64,000 nt of DNA from Thuidium tamariscinum (taxonomy: Eukaryota > Streptophyta > Bryopsida > Hypnales > Thuidiaceae): the NCBI GenBank assembly GCA_947034885.2, contig OX344750.2, forward strand, positions 12,642,053 to 12,706,052, read 5' to 3'. The translations under genes were made by a program, and so were the position numbers. This document shows, piece after piece, positions 45,380 to 56,747 of the stretch. Below the pieces are notes generated by a model. It had not been told where the DNA came from. It ran no database searches and saw only the letters and a list, made by a program, of their open reading frames with translations. Each line of letters opens with the position of its first letter. Positions within the stretch are counted from its first letter, which is position 1.

Positions 45380-46969
45380 ATCGCCAAGATTTCAAGTTCC
45401 TCTCCCAAGAAGTGCTTTCACACAACTGTTACAATATATTTTACGTGACAGTTTCCCACCCAAGATTCAACATGCAAACCTCCGCAAGTCTGCAACCAGT
45501 CCAACTAACAGGAGAACAGGGCTCACTAAACTTTCAAAGACACGGCGCCCACACTCTCCAAACACACGGAGTAGTCCCTAGGCGAAGCTTAACACACGGC
45601 CTCTTATATCACTAACAACAACGCCTGCAGAAGTACCGAGTTTCCTTTCATTTGATAGAAAGAGAATTGTAATGTTGAGTTCAGCATTCTAGAAGAGTAT
45701 TCACCGAAACCATTGTGTGTGAATTCGAACCATTGCTACGCAACAACCAAGTTCATCTCTAATTTGTCTGAATGACATTGCAGCTTGGGGATACTCTTCA
45801 CTCTCACCACTTCAAAGATGGATTCGGTGATTGTACGAGCATTTCTATTGAGCAAAACCTCCTGCTGGATTGGAAGGGCATCACGTGACCCTCATTCAAT
45901 AGAGAGGAATCCTGCTTGATTTTCTATAAACCAGTGTCTTGAAGTCAATTGCTGTTGCCAAAATCTGAAATCTTCTTGTGCCATGCCTTGGTCGTATGAA
46001 GGTTGTAACCTCGTGAAAACCTCAAATAGGGTAATCTGAATGGGTGGCACACTAATGTACCGACACTAGTAACCAGTGTCAATTGCTCCCTTCAATGCAG
46101 ATATATATATTTGACATGCTCCTGTGAGCAGTAAATATATATTTAAAAATTCAAACTATTGCAAGTTTCATCAATGGACATAACGATATTGAAAATGGCA
46201 AAATTTTCTTTCAATTGAAAATCAACAAGCTAAGATACAAAGAAATATTTCGAAACTACATACACAAACATCATGCAGTCTAGGAGCATGTCAGATACAA
46301 ATCTACATTGAAGGAGCAACTGACGCTGGTTACAAGTGGTCTCCTTCACCTACTGTTTCGCAAAATAACAAAACAACTGTTTCAGCTCGGTGCTTTTTAT
46401 TTGGGTTCCGGAGAGAAACATCAATACCAACGGCCTGTTTCATAATGGCAAATTAACCTGCGTGGAAGGCAGCGCTTTGCATAAAGCAAGTCGAATTCCT
46501 TACCAAGGGCTATGACAGCAAATTTGTGACGAGAATCGAAATGTCAATGTCCGAATTTGGAATCAAAAATCAGAATTGCACATCTGAAATCGCTAACACT
46601 CTCACAAACCCTATTCTACCCATCTCCCATCACAATGACTAGGGTTCGGAATTCACAAGCAGAAAGACGGAAGGAAATGGATCCCCGAGCAAACCTAAAT
46701 GCAGGAATGGAAGCTGCTGCAAGAAGCCATCTTGGGGGGGAAGACATATATGAATTACAAAAAAATAGGGCACACCCACGGAAAGGGGTGGGCCACGAAG
46801 GCAGGCACCTCAACGACCAATTAATTCCACTCAGCTATGTACTCAATTGAATCCTGGTAGATACAAAATAAAAAAGTCTAAACTCTGGATGACCTGATAG
46901 TGAACCTCAAGCAAATTGTCTCAGTCGCACGCAATGCAGCAAATTGCAGCAAAACCCAATGCAATGCCC
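45380..46969. other. Intergenic DNA between the small ORF and the kinase
   Basis: No gene is supported. A 97-codon plus-strand frame at 46557-46850 and a minus-strand counterpart are unrecognised. 46560-46969 probably includes the kinase 3' untranslated region. Confidence 0.4.
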
Positions 46970-48412
46970 TTACTCGATTTTCGACAATCTATGTACCGTT
47001 TCCGTGGCTGCAGGCGATGGTTGCTCCGCTGTCGTCGTGGATTGCGAGCTGGAGTTTGAGTGGTTGTTGGTCTTGTTGTTGGTTTCATGCTCTTGTGACG
47101 TGACTGGGCTTCGCAGCGCCGGGCTCCGTGTAGGTGGACTTCGCGTTGCAGGGCTCGCAGTGGAACTCGTCCCGTTTGGAGTTGTGGTGCCATTCGTAGT
47201 TGCGCCTTTCGGTCCTCCAGTGGGGAGGTTCTTCGCTGGCGGACCTTCAATAGCAAGCTTCGGCTCCGGTGCCGGTAACGCGAGCTTAGGCGGTGATGCC
47301 GGCGCCGCGAGGACGTAATTGACGCGCGGCTTCACTGGCGGGAGTGCCGGCAACGGCACCTCTTGAATGAACCACTGTCGTATGAAGCTCATGGGCGGTC
47401 TCGCTTCGGGATCCGGGTGACAACAGAAGAGCCCCATCTGGAGAAGAGTCGTCATTCTCTCGGGGTCATGCGCGCCGGAAAGCTTGGGATCTGACATGGA
47501 CAGAAGCGCATGCTGCTCGTGCGCTCGCCACACCTTGTCCACCAAGTTCGCGCTCGGATTCTCCGACTGCGACTTGTCGAGCGCTTTGCGCCCCGTCGCG
47601 ACTTCAAGCGCCAGCACGCCGAAGGAAAACACATCCGATTTCGTGGAGGCTTTGCCGACTTGCGAAAGCTCGGGAGCGAGGTAGCCGCGCGTGCCGGCGA
47701 TGATGGTCGTCTGGACATTATCAGTTGTGTGGTGAATCAAGCGCGCGAGGCCGAAATCCGCGAGATGCGGATTGAAATTCTCGTCAAGGAGGACATTGCT
47801 CGGCTTCACGTCGCGGTGGAGCACACATTGCTGGCATTCCTCATGGAGATAGGATAATGCGCAGGCGACGCCACGGAGCACTGCGTGACGCATGTCCCAC
47901 CCGGGATTCTTTTCGGTCGCATTGCTGCCCTCGAGAAGCTTGTCGAGGCTGCCGTTCGGCATGTAGTCGTAAACGAGAAGCAGGTTTCCCTTCTCGTGGC
48001 ACCACCCTTGAAGCTGCACCAGATTGCGGTGCCGGATGCGGCTGATGATGCTGACCTCGGCTAGAAACTCGCGCTCGCCTTGATTCGAATCGTGCGCGAT
48101 CTGCTTCACGGCGACGATTGATCCATCCGAAAGCGTCCCCTTAAAGACGCTCCCGAAGGCGCCCCGTCCTAGTAATTCATCGGCCGAGAATTGCTTCGTC
48201 GCCACCGAAAGCTCCCTGTACGTGAAAATCCGGGGGCCGTAGAACGTCGTGTCCTGGACGGGCTTCTGCGCGGCGGCCCTTCGCTTCGACTTCGACTTCG
48301 ACCCCGCGACGGCCTTCTTCTTCGTCGTCGTCGAAACCGAGGCGCCCTCCTTCCCCGACTTCCCGAGGCAACATTTCGCCCCACAACACAAATACCGCAA
48401 CCCCGAAGTCAT
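46970..48412 (-). CDS. Receptor-like cytoplasmic kinase, 480 aa, single exon
   Basis: This is a Ser/Thr kinase of the plant RLK/Pelle class. The start MTSGLRYLCCGAKCCLGKSG has a cysteine cluster that could be S-acylated for membrane anchoring. There is no signal peptide, ectodomain or transmembrane segment. A lysine/arginine-rich linker follows (residues about 30-50). The kinase domain spans about residues 75-350: glycine loop LGRGAFGSVFKG, catalytic lysine in VAVKQI, HRDVKPSNVLLD, DFGLARL and GYLAPEL. All key residues are present and the HRD arginine marks an RD kinase. The domain is most like those of L-type lectin receptor kinases (TYRELSVATKQFSADELLG). The last about 110 residues are proline/alanine/threonine-rich low complexity. 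It is likely an intact host gene transferring phosphate in signalling at the plasma membrane; its pathway cannot be told from sequence. Confidence 0.92.
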   Translation of the reverse strand: MTSGLRYLCCGAKCCLGKSGKEGASVSTTTKKKAVAGSKSKSKRRAAAQKPVQDTTFYGPRIFTYRELSVATKQFSADELLGRGAFGSVFKGTLSDGSIVAVKQIAHDSNQGEREFLAEVSIISRIRHRNLVQLQGWCHEKGNLLLVYDYMPNGSLDKLLEGSNATEKNPGWDMRHAVLRGVACALSYLHEECQQCVLHRDVKPSNVLLDENFNPHLADFGLARLIHHTTDNVQTTIIAGTRGYLAPELSQVGKASTKSDVFSFGVLALEVATGRKALDKSQSENPSANLVDKVWRAHEQHALLSMSDPKLSGAHDPERMTTLLQMGLFCCHPDPEARPPMSFIRQWFIQEVPLPALPPVKPRVNYVLAAPASPPKLALPAPEPKLAIEGPPAKNLPTGGPKGATTNGTTTPNGTSSTASPATRSPPTRSPALRSPVTSQEHETNNKTNNHSNSSSQSTTTAEQPSPAATETVHRLSKIE

Positions 48413-49867
48413 TCAATCCACAACCCCTAATCTCAAAATTCCACGCGCAAAGCGAAAACCCAAGTCGGCAGCAGTCGAGCGCGGCTCACCCCACCAACTC
48501 CCCGCCTGGCTACATACATTCCACCCTTACATCAAGCCCCACCCGCGCCCCACATTCGAATCCCTCAAACCCTCATCTCAAGGGTTTAAGCCACCCAACC
48601 CCCTCCACCACCTCGAGATCTGCAAACAAACTCAACTCCAACTCCAATCCACACCCAAACGAGACCCAACTACAATCAAAATCAAAATCAAAAGCCACAC
48701 CCAACTCCAATCCAAATCCAAAAATCCAAATCCAAAAATCCAAATCTTGGGTGCGTCTCGTGTCCCGAAGTGAGATCTAGTTGATGATTGGACGACGATC
48801 TATGTAAGCTAACTTAGATGTGAGCGTGTGTGTTGCGATGACGAGAGATTGCAGCAACCAAGCTGAGTTAAGTTCACGGTCCCGTTGATTAGGTAACCGC
48901 GTTGCCGCGCTCATTCCACCCCGGCACAGCTCAGCTACCTGAACAGGACGGAGCTCCAGCTGCAATCGGGCGAGCAGTGGGTTGTGATGTCGCCCACGGC
49001 TACATGTGCCTCGGTGGCGCTGCCAGGAAGGCCAATTGCTAATCGCGGCGAAGCTCTCTCCGCCATTTCAGGCGCCCCCGCTTGAGATTGCGCCTGGCCA
49101 GGACGACGGGAGCTTCCTCGCCGTTCAGGGACGACAGGCGGGCGCTCGTCGCGAGCTGAGACGGGCTGGGGCGACGTAAATAGCATGTTTGCTTTGCAAT
49201 CGCTGTCTGTGAGGTTCGCTTTCGTATTGAATGGTTTTGCGCAGGGATCGATAGGCAGTCGCACTCACGGTCGCATTTATTGCAAGAGTGGGTCCCCAAC
49301 TCCCCAGTCCCCACTCTAGAATTTCCACCTTCGGGTGAAACAGAGGGGCCCGGATTTGCGCGAACTTCCTCGCTCAGGCCGGTTATACTAAGGTAGATCC
49401 ACTCAGTCGTGGAAGTTCGCTCAAATCATGGAGGGGGAAATGTAAAGGAGGTATTGATTGGCTTAAATCGAGAGAGCCTTTGAAAATGTGTAAATTCACT
49501 ACACGAAGTGATTTTTTCAAGCCTTCACATTGTCATCATGTTAAGAAATATTGTGACTACTTCAAATGATAAAGATGATTGGTAGGGATACACATTTTTG
49601 TTGGTTTGGAGATAGTTTGAAGAATTTTTGAACCAAATTAGACAATGGACTTCTTAAATTCATAGTAAATTCATTTTTTGATCATAAATTAATAAATTTG
49701 ATTGCTCTCTAGTTTTCTTCATGTGAACAAGGACACACTTCTAGCAGGAAAAGTATGAAAAATATGTACTACTTGTAAAGTTGGTCCTAAGATATTAAGA
49801 TTGCATAATAGACTTCCCTACCTTAATAGGAATTAGTGTGTCCTATGCTATTGCCATAGCCAAAACT
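48413..49867. other. Upstream region of the kinase and intergenic DNA
   Basis: 48413-48675 is AC-rich and probably includes the kinase 5' leader. 48920-49310 is GC-richer with overlapping frames up to 109 codons on the minus strand and no known domain. A 17-bp inverted repeat with one mismatch is at 49353-49369 / 49411-49427. 49440-49867 is AT-rich with nothing seen. Confidence 0.4.
48675..48747 (+). repeat. (AAATCC)n-like microsatellite
   Basis: Degenerate ATCAAA, CCAAATCCAAA and TCCAAAAA units follow one another upstream of the kinase start. Confidence 0.8.
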
Positions 49868-51937
49868 AAAGTAAAAGTAATTTTCTAATTTTTTAAAACC
49901 AAAAATAACTCAAAAATCCTTAACTTTTACACGGCAGATCAGAAGGCCATGAAACAAAGTCTGTGCACCCCTCTTCATCAAGAGCTTTCCGACAATACCA
50001 AGCACGCAACCGAGGGACACATGGGACAGGAGATCTCAACGTGACAAACAAACAAAACAAACTACCTGTCTTCAATGTATGGATTTTTTTTTTCATTTTT
50101 TTTTCTTTACACATTTCACCAATGCCAATAGGCAAACCAGTTATTCTGCCTGTCCCATCATAGGCTGGTTCGTTTACCTTAAATATATCTTGGTTCAGTT
50201 TGAGTGAGTTGCCGTGTGACTTTTGTCATTTGCTATTTGCCAGATCCTGCTGGCATTTGGTGTCTGCCTTGGGCTTTGGAAACTCCTGTAGATGATGAGC
50301 TGGGGAATAGTTGCGCACCCCATCTTAAACAAGTTATATGGTGGATGTGGCATTCTCGAGGTGAGAAGTAAGCTTACTGTATGAGGACCCGTGGATGGAA
50401 AAGAAGTCCCAATTTGGACGTTTGGACCAACAACCAATGCAATGGGCGTGTTTCTATGTCCTAGGAATGGTATGGATCATCATGGGAACTAACTTACATA
50501 TGGCCAGTAAGGTAGGAGGTTCTAATAGTGCTCAGGTTCTAAAATCAGACACCTCTTTAAATGTATACTATTTGTATAAGGGAGGAGGTCCATAAACCGA
50601 CCATCTAAGGGTTGGAACAGAATTTTGGGCAGGTGAAACATCTTAAAATGTTTGTCAGTGAACTTTTCTAGAAAGACAGCTTGAATAGGCATCTAACCCA
50701 AGTCGTTTCATATTTTTTGGAGCTCTGCAGAATTAGTTATGAATTTTTGAAGTCAATATGGCATAGGGCTCCAAAACCGTCCACCCCTTCAAATGTTCAC
50801 TATTTGTACGTTACTGTAAAGATCAAAAAGTATCATGTACCAGAAATATACATTTTCAGAAGGTGAGCGGTTTTAGAGCCTCCTCCCTTATGTTGTTTTT
50901 TCATAGCTTTCAACAATGTATAAAAAGTGTACATTTAAGGATGAGGGTAATTTTAGAACCTTATGTCGTTTCAACTTCAAAATTTTAGAACTAGTTCCAC
51001 ATAGCTCCAAATCGTATGAAACAACTTAGGTAAGATGCCAATTCCACTTGTCTTCTAGTGGAAATTTACAAAAAATATATTTCAAGATGTTTCACCTCCC
51101 CAAAATTCCAATCCAACCCTTAAATGGTTGATTTTAGGACCTCCTACCATAGAAGGAGCATCTATACCTTAACACCTGAACATCGAGAGACTCATTTGGA
51201 GAATTGATAATTTTGGTAAAATCATTATAAAGTACTATGTGAAAAAATATTTTGGAATTGAGATGCAAACAAAAGTTATAGAGTTTGAATTTCAAATTCT
51301 ATCCATACATCTAGATTCACCAATGCTACCACCAATATTTTTCTGTAAATTTGGAAAAGAAAAAAAATTTAATTACAAGAAAAATATTATCATTTTTTGA
51401 GTAAATTTTGTTGGAATGGATTTGAAATGAGGTTCTCTTGACATTGTCATTTTTTGGAGTTTTTGTATTCTTTAATTCTACGACATCATTTTTGCAATTC
51501 CAAGTCTAAACTAGGGTCAATGCAAGTCAACCACTCATTGACAAACTTTCACATTTGTAATTTTAAGAAAATACGTACTCTAAAAACATCAAATCCAACT
51601 CTTGGATAGGACAACAATTTCATAAAGTATTTCTAAAATTAGGATGACTTTCCTCTAAGATGTAATGAAAAAGAGGTCTAAATTTCAATCTATATATCGT
51701 CAAGGAAGTGGACGTTAGCATGCTCCAAAGTTAAGTTAGGATGTTTGTTTTGTTTATTTGTCACATTGAGATCTCTCAGGCTGTACATGCTCCAATTGTG
51801 TTCCTAGTACTGCTTAAAAGCCCTCAATGTTGACGGGTGCATGGGGCTTTGTTTTGTGGAGCTTGAACGTACAATGTCAAAGTTATTGAATGTCAAATTT
51901 ATCAAGCATTAAAAAATTAGAAAATTACTTTTACTTT
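49868..51937. mobile_element. Large inverted-repeat element (about 2.07 kb) with about 195-bp arms
   Basis: 49868-49896 is an exact 29-bp inverted match to 51909-51937 (AAAGTAAAAGTAATTTTCTA...). 50031-50062 matches 51743-51774 in inverse with two mismatches. Between these blocks the arms still correspond (ACAAAGTCTGTGCACCC versus ACAAAGCCCCATGCACCC). No TSD was identified and no transposase is encoded. A second fold-back lies inside. Confidence 0.7.
50581..51148. repeat. Fold-back element inside the larger inverted repeat
   Basis: The segment is nearly palindromic. GGAGGAGGTCC...AAGGGTTGGA...AGGTGAAACATCTT on the left returns in inverse at the right end (AAGATGTTTCACCT...TCCAACCCTT...GGACCTCCTACC). 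The arms are about 240 bp and diverged. A shorter inner hairpin joins ATAAGGGAGGAGG at 50576 with CCTCCTCCCTTAT at about 50877. Confidence 0.7.
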
Positions 51938-53071
51938 GATTTTGACTGTGGCAAAGGGCAATCTAATCTATAGTAAGAAAGCTTGTTTTGTCACCAAATT
52001 AAATTAACACTAACAAGATTTTTTTTCATTTCTCACGTAGTGTCAATGTGGTGTTATTAAATGTTTTAGTGGTGATCGAAATTCCAATATTCATCCACAT
52101 ATTGGATAGAAAATATCACATTAGCACATATTACATATCCATAAATATATTTTCATCCACAATTTGGCAATTTCATCAAAAAAATTCTTATGATTTGAAG
52201 TTTTTTAGTGATTTCATCCCAAATTCAATTGTTTATTTTTTAGCGGCCTTATACAACCACAAATTTTTTGGTGCAAATTGACAACAAATTGCCAAAAAAA
52301 ACATTGAACACTAAATGATCCAAGTGTCTACTTAGAGGTTGTTGCCCTTTTTTTTGAGTTTCCTGTTCTCAAATTTTGAGGTACTTTTTAAATATAATTT
52401 ATTTATCAAAAATAGACTATGCTTTGAATCTAGTGGTAATAGTTTCATCAAATTCCTAGTTAAACTCTCCCTTGTGGAATTTTTATAAGTTGAGTGGTGC
52501 AATGTAGTTAGAGACTCATGTTTTCTAAGTTCCAAATGTAGATAGCAACTAAGACATCAATCAAGGCCAATGCGATTTCTATCTACTTCAAAGAGGTTAG
52601 ATCTTAGGACCTCAAAGAACTCCAAGTGTGTCTATTCTTGCTTTTTTTATAAACATGACAAACTCTCATTTTAGTAATTACCATGAATTGACAAACTCCA
52701 CCCAAAATTGTAAAAAGACAAAAATGTTCTAAAAATTGAGATGAGCATTTTCAACTCATCATTTCAAAATAATCTCTCAAAGATATGCTCCTTCAAAGTA
52801 CATTGCCTTGTTTTTCCATCAACCCAAATAAAACTTCAAACTTCAATCTCTACTAAACTATATAGTCAAATAATCTGAATTTTATAAGGTGCTCATAGTC
52901 AATGTGAACTATAAGATCCTATAGTTTCATTCTATCCGATCTCAAGAAAATGAGCAAAAAAATTGATCAAGTTCTTGGAAGTATTGGCCTATTTTGAAAG
53001 TATACCTCCATGAGATCATTAGCAATTAACTTAAGGATTAAATTATACCTACTTATTTTATTTTATTTTTC
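51938..53071. other. AT-rich intergenic DNA, no gene seen
   Basis: Short frames only; no recognised repeats or domains. Confidence 0.45.
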
Positions 53072-53344
53072 CATTAGATGAGATTTGGAACCTCCAGAAG
53101 ACTGCAGGTTCCCAAATTGCAGGAAAGTGTTTCAATGGTGTGTGAACATAGAAATTGCATAGTCCAACATGGTTAAGACTGTGCAATGTCATTGATTTTT
53201 TTTGAAAAAATTAATTGGACTTTTTTTCACATTTCAAGACTCAAAATTTTATTTTATTTTATTTTATTTTATGGAGAATTGTTGGCTGCTATTTCAGGAA
53301 CTGATCCAAAACGGCCCTCCTAAGGCCTCAAATCTCATCTAATG
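53072..53344. mobile_element. MITE, 273 bp, copy 1 (CATTAGATGAGATTTG ends)
   Basis: The terminal inverted repeat CATTAGATGAGATTTG is exact over 16 bp at both ends. The interior aligns with 56179-56747 once the retroposon there is removed. Contains a (TTTTA)n run near 53250. Confidence 0.8.
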
Positions 53345-53569
53345 TTTTAGGCAAATGCAATTAGAGATGGTTGCAAAAAAAAATTCAAAGTAACAAGGAA
53401 AAAAATAGAAATGATCAAATTACAATTTTAATAAGTTGTTTAACTCCTAAAGGACCAAACAATCAAATTTTGAATAATGGATGAACACTAATACATGCAA
53501 AAATCAGGTATTTTTTATTCATCAATTTTTTATATAGAATGTTTGAACCATTTCTATGTCAAACAAAAT

Positions 53570-53752
53570 AAACATTTTCCATTCTCAACTTGACCATTTC
53601 TATGTCAAACAATAGTTTGACCAAGACTATAATTCTATGTCAAACAATAGATTGACCAAGAGTTGATTTATAAGTTAGAATTAAGGAAGCCTTAAAGGTC
53701 ATGAAAAGCTCCCTGTAGCACTATAATAAACATTTTCCATTCTCAACTTCCT
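53570..53752 (+). repeat. Short direct repeats
   Basis: TTCTATGTCAAACAATAG occurs at about 53593 and 53633. AAACATTTTCCATTCTCAAC occurs at about 53571 and 53730. They suggest small local duplications. Confidence 0.6.
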
Positions 53753-54345
53753 TGGCCTAATTTAACAAAGTAAAACTGGAAGCTCCGTCCTGCCAGTGTT
53801 TAGAGGTTAATAATTTTGGTTGATCTTCTCCAAGTCCATGAATCATTGGTTTTCGTAGATTTCCCTTTTTCCCACAAGCAGGTGCCAAATAGAGAAATGA
53901 GCACAGCTGGAGCTGACCGACCCACTCTATTTGAGATTTACAGTTGCCGTTTTCTGCACAGTACCATCAACATTGAATCACCTGTAAACAAAGAACGGTA
54001 AGAACGGTACTGACTGAGATACTGTACTGTACTGACAGGAAACGCCTGAGCTTCAGTTGTAAGTTAGACGCATACATTCTCCATCTAGAAGCTTACAGTG
54101 GAAACACCCAAAACCGTCCAAATAAGGAATTCAGCATAATTGGAGGCAACGTTTTCTAAAAATAATATTTTCGTAGTATTAGCAAGTGAAAATCATGAAT
54201 ATTAAAAAAAAATAGTTTTTTTGGATATAGTATGTAATTTCTACAAATTTTCAAAGTATTGGCTCTCTAGACCTGTAGAACCGTCTTGTAGGTGCCTCCA
54301 AAACTAAACCCTGCAAAAATCAGCACTTAGCCAACCAAATTTCAC

Positions 54346-54488
54346 TAAGGTGGAAACACCCATTCCCATCCATGTATCCATTCCCGTCCATATGTAGCGA
54401 AGGTGCACATTTTTCTTTGAAAAATGTGCACCCGTGATACATATGGACGGGAATGGATACATGGATGGGAATGGGTGTTTCCACCTTA
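54346..54488. repeat. 143-bp hairpin with perfect 51-bp outer arms
   Basis: 54346-54396 is an exact reverse complement of 54438-54488. After a small asymmetric bulge (4-5 nt) the stem resumes for 13 bp (GGTGCACATTTTT / AAAAATGTGCACC) and closes with a loop of a few bases. Internally the arm has near-repeats (CCATTCCCATCCATGTAT, CCATTCCCGTCCATATGT). It could be a MITE, a small-RNA precursor or a template-switch product. Confidence 0.9.
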
Positions 54489-56178
54489 TGTGTCCTTCAG
54501 TTGTGTCACCAAATTACAATCATACATGTGGCGAACACATTAAGGGAAGTCTACTGACACATTTGGGTGAATCTACAGTCCACTGCAAGGAATAAGTGCG
54601 GGAGTGGGTGTTTTGCCCTTACAACTCGTTTCTAATCTTTGAAGGAATTCAGCATAGCTCTCCATTGAGTTTGGTGGGGGAAATTTTTTTGGAAATAGAT
54701 TTAAGAGAGATTTGAATTCTTTTCATATTTTTTCACCCAAAAACAAAACTATTGAAAAAAAAATTTGTTAATGTTTTCTAAAACCTCTTCGTGACATATA
54801 GGTATGTCTATTCCAATCATATGCTAGTCAAGAAATGCAAAAGAAATCAATGGCCCATTATGCATCACAATGGGCCAATTATCCCTACTTCCTATACTTG
54901 AAAATAGAATAGTCTAGAATTTGGAGGTTTGATTGGAAAGGGGTTGGCTACCTTAGGGTTTTCATCACAATAGATTTAATCTCTATTGCATTTTTATTTT
55001 TATTTTTTAACTTCCATTTATTTAAAAAAGTGCCGGTAGATCACTATGGTACAACCAATACACAAAAATAGTGAAATTAGGTTGCTTTAACAATTAAGTT
55101 ACCTTACATCAAGAAAGATACTTTATAAGCCATCAAAGTCAACAAATATTTTTAAAAATATTTTCATTTGAATACATGGAGGTTGGGGTGGTTTTTTTAA
55201 TAGCTTTTAGTGTCACGTTGCAGTGGAAAAAAATAATATGGCTAAAAAATGGCAAAAGATCATCATGGTTATTACTAGAAAATTTTGTATTAATAAAAAA
55301 ATTTGGATGAAATTGTCAAATTGTTAATGAAAATTTAAAAATGTGATATTTTCTATTCAATATGTGGATAAAGCCCTAATAGAGGTAAATGAGTTCCAAT
55401 TACAACAATACCTAATTCAAGAGTATTGCATTTTTGTCCAATATCTACAAATATGTACATGGCGTCAAATGTGAAAAAATCAGTGTGGGGCAAAATAGTT
55501 TTACGATTTTGTGTAGAATCATGAAGTAGTTTACATCCATGAAGATAGATGAAAATCCATCTATTCATCCAAAAGAATATACATTCATCCACAATCAAGC
55601 AAAACCATCTCAAGATTTAGTGATTTCATCTATTAAAAAAAGCACGTCTTAGATACCAAATATTCCCAATGAAAAATTTTGCATCACTTTTTACCAAAAC
55701 TTCACTCAAAAGAACCCTGTTTCCAGCCAGACTTCCAAGTCATGAGTCATGGGTATTTTGTTCCAGGTATATTAAATAGTGTTACCATTTTATAGACTTG
55801 GAGATACTGTATGATGACTATCTATTATCTACGCCTCCCTGTTCTCGCTTTACAGGCAACCTCCTGCTGGCAAACAACCTGGGGCCCAAAAAATCAGCCA
55901 TCTCAGTTTCAGAAAATAAAATTTAAAAAGATGCCACCTACAAGAATGAGTCAAACAGGCTTGAATTGAGTTAGTGGTAATTTTGGTCACAAGACAGGAA
56001 TATCCACCTGTGATATGCAAAGTGTTCATGCTTTAAATTAATTGGTCAACAGAGCTAAACTTAAGTTATGAGATGGGATCACTGTGCTGTACTGTGAAAT
56101 TTTAGGGGCAGAGTTTTTTATCAATAAAAATAACTTAGGGCATAATATTCCCAGTTGCTGTGAGGAAATATCCTTTTG
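54489..56178. other. AT-rich intergenic DNA, no gene seen
   Basis: An 86-codon minus-strand frame at 55613-55353 has no recognisable content. No other structure found. Confidence 0.45.
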
Positions 56179-56747
56179 CATTAGAAGAGATTGGAGGCCT
56201 CGAAGAGACTGCGAGTTTCTGCAAGCTGGGAATGTAGAAACTATAGAATCATAGGAATCTAACATGGTCATAGTTGTGCCACGTCATTAAATTTTAATTG
56301 TGGACTTCTTTTAGCATTAAGGAACCTAATTTATTTTTTTGTTATTTTTATTTGTAAATGCCGAACTAACAAAAGCCAGTCATTTCGAGGGTTGTTTCGG
56401 AAACAAACTTGAAATGGTCCTTTTTTTTTTTTTTTTAAACAAATGAACGAATTCCATTGCATTTGGAACCAGAACACAGACCAAAGAGCAAGCTCTCGGC
56501 GAGAGATGTTTTGGGGCACAACAAACGGAGCATACTAGCCAGCCTAGCAAACTAACCTCCACATGTCGGACTTAAACAGTAGGCCGTATTTTCCAATTTT
56601 TTTGGTACTTTTCTACTTCTAATTTTTCCGTCCTTTTTTTCTTCTGAGCAAGCACCCAGGAGGCCAACGACGGCCGCAGGCCGTCGTGGCTTGAAGCACG
56701 GAGCAATCTTGAAATGGTCCTTTGGAGGCCTCAAATTTCATCTCATG
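56179..56747. mobile_element. MITE, about 269 bp, copy 2, split by a retroposon
   Basis: The left end CATTAGAAGAGATTGGAGGC and right end GCCTCAAATTTCATCTCATG correspond to the ends of the MITE at 53072-53344. Length after removing the insert and one TSD matches that copy. Confidence 0.75.
56424..56707 (-). mobile_element. Retroposon (5'-truncated LINE or SINE) with poly(A) tail
   Basis: It is flanked by a 16-bp TSD, CTTGAAATGGTCCTTT at 56408-56423 and 56708-56723. A T-run follows the left TSD, i.e. the poly(A) tail of a minus-strand insert. The sequence next to the tail (GGAATTCGTTCATTTGTTT on the minus strand) resembles plant LINE 3' ends. Body about 285 bp; a hairpin ACGGCCTGCGGCCGT lies near its 5' end. 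Confidence 0.82.

Noticed and set aside
48249..48773. 174-codon plus-strand frame over the kinase start
   Set aside because: It is an antisense shadow of the kinase N-terminus followed by AC-rich microsatellite sequence.
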